A stretch of DNA of 64,000 bases from Rosettibacter firmus (lineage in GTDB: Bacteria > Bacteroidota > Ignavibacteria > Ignavibacteriales > Melioribacteraceae), in the NCBI RefSeq assembly GCF_036860695.1, contig NZ_JAYKGJ010000001.1:1522657-1586656 (forward strand), given 5' to 3'. The position numbers were made by a program, and so were the translations under genes. Every line of letters starts with the position of its first letter. Within the stretch, counting starts at the first letter, position 1. Below the pieces are notes generated by a model. The model was not told the origin of the DNA. It did no database searches and was given only the letters and a program-made list of their open reading frames with translations. Of the stretch, positions 34,720 through 44,330 are shown piece by piece.

Positions 34720-34902
34720 CTATTTCTTTTTTGTATCACTCTGCTTTTTCGTTGTTTCGTTATTAATCCTTTTCTCAGCAGGTATTGCAAAGACATATCT
34801 TCCTTTTAATACACATCCATTACGACCAGGTATGCAGTCTTTTTTAAGTCGTATGCAGTAACTCTTTTCTGTATCTAAAAATTGACAGGAAAATGAACTC
34901 AT
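34720..34902 (-). CDS. Small cysteine-containing hypothetical protein
   Basis: 60 residues: starts MSSFSCQFL and has four cysteines in the pattern C-x9-C-x6-C-x6-C (KSYCIRLKKDCIPGRNGCVL), followed by LKGRYVFAIPAEKR and a lysine-rich tail. The cysteine spacing and position immediately before the tRNA-Ala on the same strand suggest a real small gene, perhaps metal- or cluster-binding. No strong ribosome site precedes it and I do not recognise the family, so it remains tentative. Confidence 0.5.
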   Translation of the reverse strand: MSSFSCQFLDTEKSYCIRLKKDCIPGRNGCVLKGRYVFAIPAEKRINNETTKKQSDTKKK

Positions 34903-35546
34903 TTGTTTATTTAATTGATTCTATAAATGATTTATGTTACTTGCAATTTCTTCTTTTTACTGTCTTTAATATTGTAAATCTACAATTTTATCAAATAACT
35001 GAATTCTATAATATGAATATAAAAAATTTTTTATGTTTATCTGAAGTAGTTGAATCACCTGGAATTATATTAGCTTTCTTAATCAATGGTTGATTTAATA
35101 CTGATTATAAATTCTTAATTGGATAAATTAAGTTCTGCAAAATTCATTGATACATTTTGGTAATCATGTATCGGATTAAAAACTTAGTTATAAGTTCTGC
35201 ATAATTGTTTTTTCTTTATGTAATCTTTTCTGAATTGGTCTCATGTTATTTGTTTTGCAGGATAAAAATTCATTCAATTAATGAAAATGTAATTTAAACA
35301 GGTATTTTATATTTGTATTATGCAGTGAATTCAATCTTCTTGTATTTTGATTTATTAATACAAATTTCTTTACTAAAATTTCAATACCAGAATACTTTCT
35401 TTTTATAATTGGTTAGGAACAATAAGATTTCACTTATACTTTTTAATATTATTTAATGTAGTTTCATTTTAGATAATCACTTTATTTTTTATTTTTCTTT
35501 TAGAGAGTTTAAATAGGTAACATAATTTTATTAAACAGGTTTATTT
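34903..35546. other. Intergenic region, AT-rich
   Basis: 644 bases between the small cysteine protein and the secreted endonuclease-like gene. A 66-codon frame exists but has no coding character. Promoters for both divergent genes must lie here. No repeat or RNA structure stands out. Confidence 0.4.
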
Positions 35547-36770
35547 ATGAAGAAAATTCTTATTCTAATTTTATTGCTATTAAATCAGTACTTTTATTCT
35601 CAACAGTATATTAAGATAATGACTTATAATATTCATGATTATACACCATATAATCCTACTCCCGACAATCCAACAAGATTGGATTGGGATAATCCAGCAT
35701 TAAAGTATGTAATTAATTATGTTAAACCTGATATACTTGTTTGTCAGGAAGTAAGAGATTTAGCATCTGTTAATCAACTTATGAATTATGTTCTGGATAA
35801 TAATTATGCAGTTGCAGATTTCGTTGAATCAGAAAATATGAATAGTGTTCTTTTTTATAAAGAGGATAAATTTATTTCTCTTGGAAATTTTATTCATCCA
35901 GCAGAAACACGCCCATTTAATGAATTTCCTGTTGTTCATAGAACTACAAATGATACATTAATTATTTTTTCTGTTCACCTTAAAGCAAATAGTATAACAA
36001 GTGATAATTCCGAGAATATTCGGAGAAGAGGCGTTGCAGCAGATTCAATACGTAAAAGGACTTCACAACTTCCTTCGAATAAGAATTTTATTATACTTGG
36101 AGATTTTAATACACTCTTAGGTTCTGAACCTGCAATTCAAAAATTAATAGATAAAAGTTATAAAGGATACGTGCTCGATCCACTTGATGCTATTGGTGAA
36201 TGGGGAGATAATCCAGATTATGCTTTTACTCACACAATGTATGCAGAAAATTTAACAGTAAGATTTGATATGATACTTATTTCTCAGGCTGTGAAAGATC
36301 CTGGCGGAATTGAATATGTAGAAAACTCATATACAGTTGTTGGAAATGATGGAAAGCATTTTGGTAAATCAATTAATTATGGTCTCAATCCTTATCAAAG
36401 AGTGCTGGCAGATTCTTTAATTTCTGCTTCGGATCATTTACCTGTTTATGCAATATTCAAATTTACTGGTACAACAAATATTGATGAGCTTAATAATCGA
36501 TTTACTTTTCATCTTAATCAGAACTATCCAAATCCATTTAATAGCGAAACAACAATTTCATATTCTATATCATATCCTTCATTTATAAAATTAAAAGTCT
36601 ATGATCTGCTCGGCAACGAAATAACAACTCTGGTTGATGATTATAAATCAGCTGGCAATTATCAAATAAAATTTAATGCGGAAAAGTTCTCTCTATCATC
36701 TGGTATTTATTTTTATAAATTAGTAGCAGAGAATTTTTCGGAAACAAGAGTAATGGTTTATATAAAGTAA
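35547..36770 (+). CDS. Secreted endonuclease/exonuclease/phosphatase-family protein with type IX sorting domain
   Basis: 407 residues. Signal peptide (MKKILILILLLLNQYFYSQ), then an EEP (DNase I-like) domain: MTYNIHDYT, ILVCQEVRD with the metal-binding glutamate, FSVHLKAN, IILGDFNTLLGSEPA and SASDHLPVYA with the catalytic Asp-His. These catalytic positions are intact. The C-terminal ~80 residues are a T9SS sorting domain (NYPNPFNSETT, LKVYDLLGNEITTL, SGIYFYKLVA). Likely a surface or extracellular nuclease or phosphodiesterase; substrate unknown. Confidence 0.9.
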   Translation: MKKILILILLLLNQYFYSQQYIKIMTYNIHDYTPYNPTPDNPTRLDWDNPALKYVINYVKPDILVCQEVRDLASVNQLMNYVLDNNYAVADFVESENMNSVLFYKEDKFISLGNFIHPAETRPFNEFPVVHRTTNDTLIIFSVHLKANSITSDNSENIRRRGVAADSIRKRTSQLPSNKNFIILGDFNTLLGSEPAIQKLIDKSYKGYVLDPLDAIGEWGDNPDYAFTHTMYAENLTVRFDMILISQAVKDPGGIEYVENSYTVVGNDGKHFGKSINYGLNPYQRVLADSLISASDHLPVYAIFKFTGTTNIDELNNRFTFHLNQNYPNPFNSETTISYSISYPSFIKLKVYDLLGNEITTLVDDYKSAGNYQIKFNAEKFSLSSGIYFYKLVAENFSETRVMVYIK

Positions 36771-36791
36771 ATTAATTAAATAAAATTTATT

Positions 36792-37112
36792 ATGGCAGAT
36801 AAAGAGATTAATTCGTTATTAATTCAGAAATTAAGTAAAGATTTATCCTTGCCAGAGGAATCTCTTCCCGTAAATGCCGAGCAAGAGCATATCAGAAAAT
36901 ATTTGATTGAAAAAATTAAAGAAATGATGTCGCAAAACTTTGATCGTTTTATAATTAATCTATATAGAATTGATGTGGATGAAAATAAGGTGCATAAAAT
37001 ATTACATTCAAAAGATAAAACTAATATTCCAGAAAAGTTAGCAGATTTAATAATTGAACGACAACTTTTAAGAATAAAAACTCAATTAATGTACAAAAAA
37101 GGCGAGTTGTAA
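36792..37112 (+). CDS. Conserved hypothetical protein
   Basis: 106 residues, soluble, mainly helical. Begins MADKEINSLLIQKLSKDLSL and contains EMMSQNFDRFIINLYRIDVDE and LADLIIERQLLRIKTQL. I do not recognise a named family; the pattern resembles small conserved proteins seen in the Bacteroidota/Ignavibacteria group. It starts 21 bases after the secreted nuclease gene and precedes the YitT gene by 56 bases. Coding nature is well supported by codon pattern and spacing; function is unknown. Confidence 0.75.
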   Translation: MADKEINSLLIQKLSKDLSLPEESLPVNAEQEHIRKYLIEKIKEMMSQNFDRFIINLYRIDVDENKVHKILHSKDKTNIPEKLADLIIERQLLRIKTQLMYKKGEL

Positions 37113-37168
37113 TTTTTTTTCCAATTAATGTCTTACTATTTTTTCGTAATTCAATAAATGATTTTAAT

Positions 37169-38104
37169 ATGTTGAAAAAGATAATCAAAAAATATCCAAT
37201 CATAGATTATACTGCTATTGTAATTGGTGCTGCAATTATGTCTCTGGGAATTGGAGTCTTTCTTGTTGATGCAAGAGTAGTTCCTGGTGGAGTAAGTGGA
37301 CTTGCAATGGCAATTTATTATCTATCTGGCAATAAAATTTCTGTTGGTACTCTTGTCTGGATTCTTAATATTCCTTTATTTATCTGGGGCTTGAAAGAAT
37401 TAGGCAAAAAATTTGGGATGCGAACTTTTGTTGGATTTTCTCTTAATTCATTTTTTATTGATTTATTTAGAGGTGATATTCCTGGATTGCATTCAATTCA
37501 ATTGCATAAATCTCAAGCTGTTTTAGATCTCTATAAAAATGATTTTTTGTTTATGATTATTATTGGTTCTGTATTGCTTGGAATTGGATTAGGAATAATT
37601 TTCAAATTCAAAGGTACAACTGCTGGTTCTGATATTGTTGCTTCGATACTTCATAAACGTTTTGGAATAAAACCAGGACAGGCAATAATGCTGATTGATT
37701 TCTTTGTTATAGCTCTCGCAGGTTTTATTATTGATGCAAAAAATCTATCGCCAGAAAGACCAGCATTAACTCTTACCTTTTATGCTATATTTTTACTTTT
37801 TGTATCATCTCGATTAATTGATATGATTCTTGATGGATTCGATTATGCAAGAGCAGCATATATAATTTCTGATAAATATGAGGAATTAATTGAATCAATC
37901 TTAAAAGAGATGGGACGAGGTTGCACTGCAGTTAAAACACGTGGAACATTCAGAAATATTGAACGAGAAATGCTACTCACTGTTGTTCCTTTAAGAGAAG
38001 TATCTAAACTGGTTGATGTTGTAAAGGCTATTGACCCTTCAGCTTTTGTGATTATTTATAATGTTCACGAAGTACTTGGAGAGGGATTTAGAAGAAGAAT
38101 TTAA
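37169..38104 (+). CDS. YitT family membrane protein (DUF161 plus DUF2179)
   Basis: 311 residues. Five or six membrane spans in the first ~210 residues, with the family motifs FLVDARVVPGGVSGLAMAIYY and FKFKGTTAGSDIVASIL. The C-terminal ~80 residues form the cytoplasmic DUF2179 domain (AAYIISDKYEELIESILKEM, GRGCTAVKTRGTF, VVPLREVSKLVDVVKAIDP). YitT proteins are of unsettled function, often suggested as transporters. Followed 14 bases later by a methyltransferase gene. Confidence 0.92.
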   Translation: MLKKIIKKYPIIDYTAIVIGAAIMSLGIGVFLVDARVVPGGVSGLAMAIYYLSGNKISVGTLVWILNIPLFIWGLKELGKKFGMRTFVGFSLNSFFIDLFRGDIPGLHSIQLHKSQAVLDLYKNDFLFMIIIGSVLLGIGLGIIFKFKGTTAGSDIVASILHKRFGIKPGQAIMLIDFFVIALAGFIIDAKNLSPERPALTLTFYAIFLLFVSSRLIDMILDGFDYARAAYIISDKYEELIESILKEMGRGCTAVKTRGTFRNIEREMLLTVVPLREVSKLVDVVKAIDPSAFVIIYNVHEVLGEGFRRRI

Positions 38105-38118
38105 TATAAAACATTTTT

Positions 38119-39105
38119 ATGGAAAAAGAATTTTTTACATCAGAAGATTTAAGGGCATTAGCCAGTTCATTTCAACAAAGTAGAATTTTATTAACTGCAG
38201 TTGAACTGAAAATTTTTACTGTCCTTGATAAACATTTGCTCACGTCAAAAGAAGTTGCAGAAAAAATAAATACAGATTGGCGAGCAACAGATCGACTAAT
38301 GAATGCTTTATGTGCTATGGGATTATTAAAAAAAATTAATGGCAAATTTTATAATACTGAAAGTGCTTCTCAATTCCTTGTAGAAAATAAACCAGATTTT
38401 ATGGGAGGATTGTTTCATACCAACGAACTATGGAAATCGTGGAGTACTTTAACAGAAGCAGTTAGAAAAGGTCATTCAGTTTATAAAAGAGATCTTGAGA
38501 ATTCGAAATGGACTAAATCTTTTATTGCTGCAATGCATTACCGTGCTTTAAAAGAAGCAACGGTTGTTTCATATATGATTGATCTTAAAAGAGTAAAAAA
38601 AATGCTCGATGTTGGTGGTGGCTCAGGAGCTTTTTCAATGAAATTTATAGAAGCAAATCCTGAAATTAAAGCTGTAATTTTTGATTTACCCGAAGTGATT
38701 CCTTTAACAAAATTATATGTGGAAAATTTTTCTTTGAAAGAAAATATTTCATTTATTGAAGGGAATTATCTCATAGATAATTTTGGTAATCAATATGACT
38801 TAATTTTTCTTTCTGCAATTGTTCATATCAATAGTTATGAAGAGAATAAATTGTTGATAAAAAAATGTTATGATTCACTCAATGAAAATGGACAGATTGT
38901 TATTAAAGATTGGATAATGGACGAAGATAGAATTAAACCCGAAGGTGGTGCTATATTTGCTATTAATATGCTCGTTGGAACAAAGAATGGTGATACTTAT
39001 ACAGAAACTGAAATGAGAGAATGGTTGAATGATGCTGGAATTAAAAAAATGGAAAGAAAAGATACTGGCTTTGGCTTTTCTTTATTAATTGGTTATAAAG
39101 ATTAA
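38119..39105 (+). CDS. O-methyltransferase-like SAM-dependent methyltransferase
   Basis: 328 residues. N-terminal winged-helix dimerisation domain (LTAVELKIFTVLDKHLLTSKEVAEKI, residues ~25-90, typical of plant/bacterial small-molecule O-methyltransferases) and a class I catalytic domain with SAM loop MLDVGGGSGAFSMKF (~157), acidic FDLPEVI, and IVIKDWIMDED. This resembles acetylserotonin/hydroxyneurosporene methyltransferases. Substrate unknown; no pathway context. The next gene starts with a 4-base-scale gap or slight overlap depending on its start. Confidence 0.85.
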   Translation: MEKEFFTSEDLRALASSFQQSRILLTAVELKIFTVLDKHLLTSKEVAEKINTDWRATDRLMNALCAMGLLKKINGKFYNTESASQFLVENKPDFMGGLFHTNELWKSWSTLTEAVRKGHSVYKRDLENSKWTKSFIAAMHYRALKEATVVSYMIDLKRVKKMLDVGGGSGAFSMKFIEANPEIKAVIFDLPEVIPLTKLYVENFSLKENISFIEGNYLIDNFGNQYDLIFLSAIVHINSYEENKLLIKKCYDSLNENGQIVIKDWIMDEDRIKPEGGAIFAINMLVGTKNGDTYTETEMREWLNDAGIKKMERKDTGFGFSLLIGYKD

Positions 39106-39109
39106 AACT

Positions 39110-40129
39110 ATGAAGAGAATTTTATTTTTAAGTTTATTAGTAATTATTTCTTCGTGTAAGCCAGAAAAAAATGCCGAAGAGATATTGAAAAGTAAATTTA
39201 CATTTTTAACTATTCCCCAGATCGATTCAATAGAAAATGAATTTAATCAGGATCAATTAATAAAGATATTAGTTTTACTTCATAATAATTTTTCAGAAGA
39301 TGAAATTAAAGAACATCTAAACTTGACTGATATTCAATACGATGAAAAAATAAATCAACTTTTTGGTAATGGTTTAATCAAGAAAAAAGATAATGGTAAA
39401 TTTGTTCCTGCCTGTATGATTATTGATTCTGAAGGTCAAAAAGAATTGAAAAAAATTGCAAAACCAATTGGTAAAATGGCAGCAGAAATTGTAATTGATA
39501 GACTCCCATTAGTCAAGGAAGCTTATTCAGAATTTTTTACGAATAGAAAAAAAGCAGCATTAAATAAATCTTCTTTCGATGATGCTTCGTTGTTCATATT
39601 AAGTAATGTAATGTTGAATAACTGGCAATTAAAAAATATTCAGGAAAAATTTATAAGAGCGAATATTCCACAGCGGGGAGATAAGAATTATTTTGCAGCA
39701 CTATTTCAAATAAATAATAATCTGGATAATATCTTCTTAAACAGAATTTATAAAGAAAAAAATCAGATTATATTTACTTACACTCGAGATTTTAAGTTCA
39801 AGAACAATAAAGCTCTTGCTGGAATTACTTCAGAGCAAAATTATATGCTTTTAAATAATGATTGGAACGAAAAACTATTTGAAGAAATGGCATCAATAAT
39901 AACAAAAGATTTAATTGAAAATCTTAATAAACAAAAGCCACTTCTTGTTAAATATTATTTAAACTCTCATTATAAAGAAGAAACTTCGTTTAAAGAATGG
40001 TTAATGTGGACTTATCAATTTATTGTTACAGAAGCCACAGAATATTTGATAGAAAAAAATGTTATTAAAAACACCGATACTAAAATCTATTTAGTTCAAC
40101 TCGACGCAAAGAATCGTTTGAGTAATTAA
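39110..40129 (+). CDS. Hypothetical lipoprotein
   Basis: About 339 residues from the ATG at 39110, chosen over an upstream ATG at 39089 that would place seven charged residues before the signal. MKRILFLSLLVIISSC is a lipoprotein signal with cysteine 16. The following ~80 residues look like a helix-turn-helix-type helical domain (DQLIKILVLLHNNFSEDEIKEHLNL), odd for a lipoprotein, then a larger helical region. No family recognised. Its 3' end overlaps the convergent histidine kinase gene by 50 bases. Confidence 0.72.
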   Translation: MKRILFLSLLVIISSCKPEKNAEEILKSKFTFLTIPQIDSIENEFNQDQLIKILVLLHNNFSEDEIKEHLNLTDIQYDEKINQLFGNGLIKKKDNGKFVPACMIIDSEGQKELKKIAKPIGKMAAEIVIDRLPLVKEAYSEFFTNRKKAALNKSSFDDASLFILSNVMLNNWQLKNIQEKFIRANIPQRGDKNYFAALFQINNNLDNIFLNRIYKEKNQIIFTYTRDFKFKNNKALAGITSEQNYMLLNNDWNEKLFEEMASIITKDLIENLNKQKPLLVKYYLNSHYKEETSFKEWLMWTYQFIVTEATEYLIEKNVIKNTDTKIYLVQLDAKNRLSN

Positions 40130-41654
40130 TACCAGGGATAGAGGAAGGAAATATAATTCTTATGCTTGTACCTTCTCCCTTCTTACTGCTAACATCAATT
40201 GTTGCATTATTTAAATCACAATATTTTTTTACGAGTGCAAGACCTAAACCAAGTCCTTCGTATCTTCTTGTGTATCCTATCTCTTCTTGATTGAAAGGTT
40301 GAAATAATCTTTCTATATATTTTTCACTCATCCCAATGCCAGTGTCACTTATTTCTACAAAAAGAGTATTATTGTTATTTCGACCAACTATAATTTTGAC
40401 TTCACCAGCATCTGTATATTTGATTGCATTGTCAATCAGGTTTTCAAAAATCTGAATGGTACTGTACTCATCAATTTTAACTTTTGTAAATTCAGTTAGA
40501 GCAACGAGATCAAATTTTAGTTTTTTTAATTCTGCTTCGTGTTTGAAATCATTATATAAATCGAGTATCAGGGGATACAAATCTCTTTCAATAAAGACTG
40601 GTGTATAAGAATTTAATTGCATTTCGGACATATTTAAAATTGTATCAATTGTTCTTATCAGTCTTTTGCTTGAGAGATTAATCGAAGTAAAATAATCTTC
40701 TATTTCTTTATCAACATAATTTAATGATGATTCAAGATAATCTCTTATAAGTGAAACAAAACCTAAGATTTTTTGAAGTGGCGTTCGGATTTCGTGAGAC
40801 ATTTGTGAAAGGAATGCAGATTTTAATCTATCAGAAATTTCAGCTTTTTCTTTTGCATCCAGCAATTCTTTTTCATGTGCAATTCTTTCAGATATATCGA
40901 GAACAAAATCTGTATGAATAAATTTGTCTTTAAATTTATATGTGTCTACAAAAACTTCTACAGGAATTTCTTTTCCCGATTTTGTTGTATGAATAGTTTG
41001 AAATGTATAAGAATTTTTATCGAGAGTTTTTTGCCAGTGAGTTTCCCATTTATCTTTTTTAATGCTTTTATCAATATCAAAAACCGTCATCTTAAGGAGT
41101 TCGTCTTTCTTGTATTCTAATTTTTCACAGGCTGATTTATTTACGTATAGTATTTCACCTTTGGCATTAATCCAGAAAATAGGAAGTCTTGCATTTTCTA
41201 TTGATTGTTTTATAAATAATAACTCTTCATCTTTTTCTTTTTGCTTTGTAATGTCATAAAGTAAACCCATAATAAATTTTTTCCCATTCACAACTTTAGA
41301 ATTTGCGATGTCTCTAACCCATTTTATTTCACCATTTTTATTAATTATTCTGTATTCATTATCAGCTATGTAATTATTATTTGTAATTAATTTATTTGAT
41401 TCTTTAATTACATTTTTTAAATCGTCTTCATGGATTATATGAAACCAGAATTGTTTCCCTGTTATGAAATCTTCTGGTTTGTATCCTGTCAATTCTTCAA
41501 CACAACCTTCCATATAAATAAAATTTGGATTTTGAATGTTGATCTGGTAGGAAATAGCATTAAGGCTTTTTAAAATATGGTTATATTTTTCTTCGCATAA
41601 ATTTATTTTTTGATGATGTTTTTTTCTGAATATTTTTAGTATTAAGTTTTTCAA
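40080..41654 (-). CDS. Soluble PAS sensor histidine kinase
   Basis: 524 residues, no membrane span. Two PAS/PAC domains (about 25-145: FIYMEGCVEELTGYKPEDF; 150-265: PIFWINAKGEILYVNKSACE). HisKA with phospho-acceptor H287 in SHEIRTPL. HATPase with ENLIDNAIKYTDAG, SDTGIGMSE and GLGLGLALV. No response regulator lies next to it, so the partner is an orphan elsewhere or the kinase feeds into the 13-17 kb signalling block. The C-terminal ~20 residues overlap the convergent lipoprotein gene. Confidence 0.92.
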   Translation of the reverse strand: MKNLILKIFRKKHHQKINLCEEKYNHILKSLNAISYQINIQNPNFIYMEGCVEELTGYKPEDFITGKQFWFHIIHEDDLKNVIKESNKLITNNNYIADNEYRIINKNGEIKWVRDIANSKVVNGKKFIMGLLYDITKQKEKDEELLFIKQSIENARLPIFWINAKGEILYVNKSACEKLEYKKDELLKMTVFDIDKSIKKDKWETHWQKTLDKNSYTFQTIHTTKSGKEIPVEVFVDTYKFKDKFIHTDFVLDISERIAHEKELLDAKEKAEISDRLKSAFLSQMSHEIRTPLQKILGFVSLIRDYLESSLNYVDKEIEDYFTSINLSSKRLIRTIDTILNMSEMQLNSYTPVFIERDLYPLILDLYNDFKHEAELKKLKFDLVALTEFTKVKIDEYSTIQIFENLIDNAIKYTDAGEVKIIVGRNNNNTLFVEISDTGIGMSEKYIERLFQPFNQEEIGYTRRYEGLGLGLALVKKYCDLNNATIDVSSKKGEGTSIRIIFPSSIPGINYSNDSLRRVELNRF

Positions 41655-41753
41655 GCAATACTCGTAATTTAATATACACGTTCTATAATCGAAGAATTAA
41701 AAATATTTTTTAATGGTTTTGTTAGGAAAATATATTTCAATTTGTTAGAATTT

Positions 41754-42464
41754 ATGAAAATTGTAAGTCTACCACGTGCACTATCTAAACTTGGCTTTTG
41801 TTCGAGAAAAAAAGCTGAAAGTTTGATAATCGAAGGAAAAGTTCTGGTTAATGGAAAAGTAGTTAAGGATATTAAAAAGAGAGTAGATATTGACAGCGAC
41901 AAAATTCAGGTGGAAGATAAAACAATTAATCAGACTATCGGGATTTATATCGCTTTAAATAAACCGCGAGGTTTAGTAACAACATTGTCAGACGAAAAAA
42001 ATAGAGACACAGTTTTTAAGTGTTTTGAGAATTATGATTTACCATATATTTTTCCTGTTGGTAGACTTGATAAAGCAAGTGAAGGATTGTTGTTATTCAC
42101 AAATGATACTGAGTGGGCAAATAAAATAATTTCACCTGAATCTCACATTGAAAAAAAATATCATGTTCAGATAAATAAAATTGCTGATGAAGATTTGATT
42201 AATAATTTAATTAAAGGATGTTTGATTGATAATGAGTTCTTAAAAGTAAAAGATGCTAAAGTTATAAGAGCAGGCAAAAAGAATAGCTGGCTCGAAATAA
42301 TTCTTGATGAAGGAAAAAATAGGCACATAAGAAGAATGCTTTCATTTTTTGGTGTTGATGTTTTGAGGTTGATAAGAATATCGATTGGAGAAATTAAATT
42401 AGGAAATCTTCCTAAAGGAAAATTTAGATTTTTGACCACAAAGGAGATACAGTTATTTAAATAA
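41754..42464 (+). CDS. Pseudouridine synthase, RsuA/RluB/E/F family
   Basis: About 236 residues from the ATG at 41754; an in-frame TTG 12 bases earlier is less likely. N-terminal S4 RNA-binding domain ([29 protein letters not shown]), then the catalytic domain with aspartate in [17 protein letters not shown] and [16 protein letters not shown]. Isomerises a uridine in rRNA (RsuA: 16S; RluB/E/F: 23S). The length fits RluB or RluE more than RluF but the exact target cannot be fixed. Confidence 0.9.
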   Translation: MKIVSLPRALSKLGFCSRKKAESLIIEGKVLVNGKVVKDIKKRVDIDSDKIQVEDKTINQTIGIYIALNKPRGLVTTLSDEKNRDTVFKCFENYDLPYIFPVGRLDKASEGLLLFTNDTEWANKIISPESHIEKKYHVQINKIADEDLINNLIKGCLIDNEFLKVKDAKVIRAGKKNSWLEIILDEGKNRHIRRMLSFFGVDVLRLIRISIGEIKLGNLPKGKFRFLTTKEIQLFK

Positions 42465-42503
42465 ATTTCTTATTTTTATTTTGTAATTGTAAGGAGGGTT
42501 GGG

Positions 42504-42947
42504 ATGAAAAAAGGTGCTCTTGCATTATTGGTTATTATGACTTTAATATTTAATTCTTGTTTTGAACAAGAGGGAATTATAACTCCTGAAATTATTAATT
42601 ATTCACTCAATCAAGTTGATTCAATAATAGTTGTTCTAAATTATAATCAAAAAGTTTTGATCGATAACAAGTTAGAAATTTATTTTGAGGATGTTGTTTC
42701 AGATTCCCGCTGTCCAATTAATGTAATGTGTATTTGGGCTGGAGATGGAGAAGTTAAACTCAAATTTAAAAAAGATAATGATGTTACTCATGAATATCTT
42801 CATACATACTTAGAACCGAAATCGGTGATTGTTTATAATTATTTTATAAAATTGAATTCTTTAATGCCCTATCCCGAATTCGGGAAGGAAATTATAAAGA
42901 CAGATTACAAAGTAGAACTGATTATAAAAGCTATGCAATATCATTAA
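42504..42947 (+). CDS. Small hypothetical lipoprotein
   Basis: 147 residues with strong AAGGAGGG site. Signal MKKGALALLVIMTLIFNSC with lipobox cysteine 19. The mature part is beta-rich and contains SRCPINVMCIWAGDGEVKLKF, a cysteine pair pattern found in many short Bacteroidota secreted proteins. Function unknown. 3' end overlaps the convergent trmB gene by 17 bases. Confidence 0.8.
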   Translation: MKKGALALLVIMTLIFNSCFEQEGIITPEIINYSLNQVDSIIVVLNYNQKVLIDNKLEIYFEDVVSDSRCPINVMCIWAGDGEVKLKFKKDNDVTHEYLHTYLEPKSVIVYNYFIKLNSLMPYPEFGKEIIKTDYKVELIIKAMQYH

Positions 42948-43584
42948 AAGAAAAACAAACAAGTTTAATTTTCTTTCCTTCGGCTAAATGTTGCTTTTCA
43001 TATTTCGTTTGAATTTTTTCTTCTTCTGAAAGTAAATCTGATTTATAAAGATCATCTGTTGATTTATGTAAAATGAGTTTTTCTTCTTCAATTACTTTTA
43101 GTGTATAAGCATAAAGAGTATCATCGTCAGTCTTAAGAAAAATTTTCCCTTCTGGTAGTAAAATGTTTTTATAAACTTCAAGAAATCTTGGATGTACAAG
43201 ACGTTTCTTGATGCTACTTCTTCTTGGGTATGGATCTGGAAATGTAATCCAGATTTCTTCAGCTTTTATTCGTTGAAAAATTTCATTTAGTTTTTCAATA
43301 TAAGCAATTAAGAAAGCTACATTTTTTAATTTTTCGCTATTTGCATTTTTTGATGCATTCCATAAACGTGCTGCTTTACGATCAACACCAATAAAATTTC
43401 TATGAGGATAAAGTTTTGCAAGGTTAATAGAATAATCGGCTTGACCACATCCAAGTTCTAATGTTACAGGTTTATCAGAACCAAGATAATTTATAATATG
43501 TTGTTCTACATTTTCCTGTTTATAATCGAACACATTCTCAAATGTTCTAACTTCAGCAATTTTTATGTGTTTTCTTCTTGGCAT
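42931..43584 (-). CDS. trmB: tRNA (guanine-N7-)-methyltransferase
   Basis: 217 residues. TrmB methylates G46 in the tRNA variable loop using SAM. Visible: LELGCGQADYSINLAKLYPH (SAM loop), FIGVDRKAARL, and the family hallmark WITFPDPYPRRSS with RLVHPRFLEVYKNIL. Length and motif order are standard. Transcribed divergently from slyD. Confidence 0.95.
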   Translation of the reverse strand: MPRRKHIKIAEVRTFENVFDYKQENVEQHIINYLGSDKPVTLELGCGQADYSINLAKLYPHRNFIGVDRKAARLWNASKNANSEKLKNVAFLIAYIEKLNEIFQRIKAEEIWITFPDPYPRRSSIKKRLVHPRFLEVYKNILLPEGKIFLKTDDDTLYAYTLKVIEEEKLILHKSTDDLYKSDLLSEEEKIQTKYEKQHLAEGKKIKLVCFSFNDIA

Positions 43585-43687
43585 TTTATTAAAAATGTTT
43601 TTGGCAAAAATAGTTAATAATTTTTTTCTACTTAAATAAGAACTATTAGTTTTTTGCTTTAAAAATATATTTAATGGACTTCTAATT

Positions 43688-43717
43688 TTTGGATAAATAT
43701 ATAATTGTTTATATTTG
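43688..43717 (+). promoter_or_regulatory. Bacteroidota-type promoter for slyD
   Basis: TTTG (43688-43691), 18 bases, then TATATTTG (43710-43717), matching TTTG-N18-20-TAnnTTTG. Transcription would start near 43723, leaving a leader of about 135 bases before the ATG at 43861. Confidence 0.6.
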
Positions 43718-43830
43718 GAGTGGTTGCTTCTCTTTCACTCATTGTTCCTTCTTGTTGCAACCTGCTAGTTGACAAATCTGTTAACAATAGGAAACCAATT
43801 AAATAAAAAAAATAACAAATCAAATTAAAA

Positions 43831-43846
43831 AACGACTATAGTCGTT
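43831..43846. promoter_or_regulatory. Perfect 16-bp palindrome next to the slyD ribosome site
   Basis: AACGACTATAGTCGTT reads the same on both strands and ends directly at GGAGG, the ribosome-binding site of slyD. In RNA it would form a hairpin abutting the site; in DNA it could bind a dimeric regulator. Confidence 0.6.
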
Positions 43847-43860
43847 GGAGGTAATTAAAT

Positions 43861-44292
43861 ATGGCAATAGCAAAAAGCGGAGATACTGTAAGGGTTCATT
43901 ATACCGGGACACTAAATAATGGTCAACAATTTGACTCGTCATTAGGAGGTGAACCTTTAGAATTTACAATTGGCGACGGAACAATTCTTGAAAAATTTGA
44001 AGAGGCAGTAATTGGACTACAACCAGGTGAATCAATTAATATTACAATACCATCAGATGAAGCTTATGGTCCAAGAAGAGATGATCTGATAATTAAGATT
44101 AGCAATGCTAATCTTCCACCAGATTTAAATCCTGAAGTTGGAATGAAACTTCACATGGAAACAGCAGATCATCAAATAATTGCATTAAAAGTTGTGGAAG
44201 TTCTTCCTGATGGTGTAATGATTGACGCAAATCATGAATTGGCAGGTGAGGATTTGAATTTTAATATTCAGCTAATCGAAATTGTATCATAA
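43861..44292 (+). CDS. slyD: FKBP-type peptidyl-prolyl isomerase, SlyD-like
   Basis: 143 residues. FKBP fold with a SlyD-type insert-in-flap domain: GDTVRVHYTGTLNNGQQFDS, PLEFTIGDGTILEKFEEAVIGL, AYGPRRDDL, and the diagnostic DANHELAGEDLNF. It lacks the histidine-rich metal-binding tail of E. coli SlyD. Catalyses proline isomerisation and acts as a chaperone in the cytoplasm. GGAGG site 9 bases before the ATG, a palindrome upstream, and a long leader suggest regulated translation or transcription. Confidence 0.93.
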   Translation: MAIAKSGDTVRVHYTGTLNNGQQFDSSLGGEPLEFTIGDGTILEKFEEAVIGLQPGESINITIPSDEAYGPRRDDLIIKISNANLPPDLNPEVGMKLHMETADHQIIALKVVEVLPDGVMIDANHELAGEDLNFNIQLIEIVS

Positions 44293-44330
44293 AAATATTT
44301 TCATATTAGAAAATTATTAAAGTTATATAA

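Noticed and set aside
34893..35093. 66-codon plus-strand frame
   Set aside because: AT-rich, hydrophobic by chance (poly-F/L/I), no ribosome site, overlaps the start of the cysteine protein gene.
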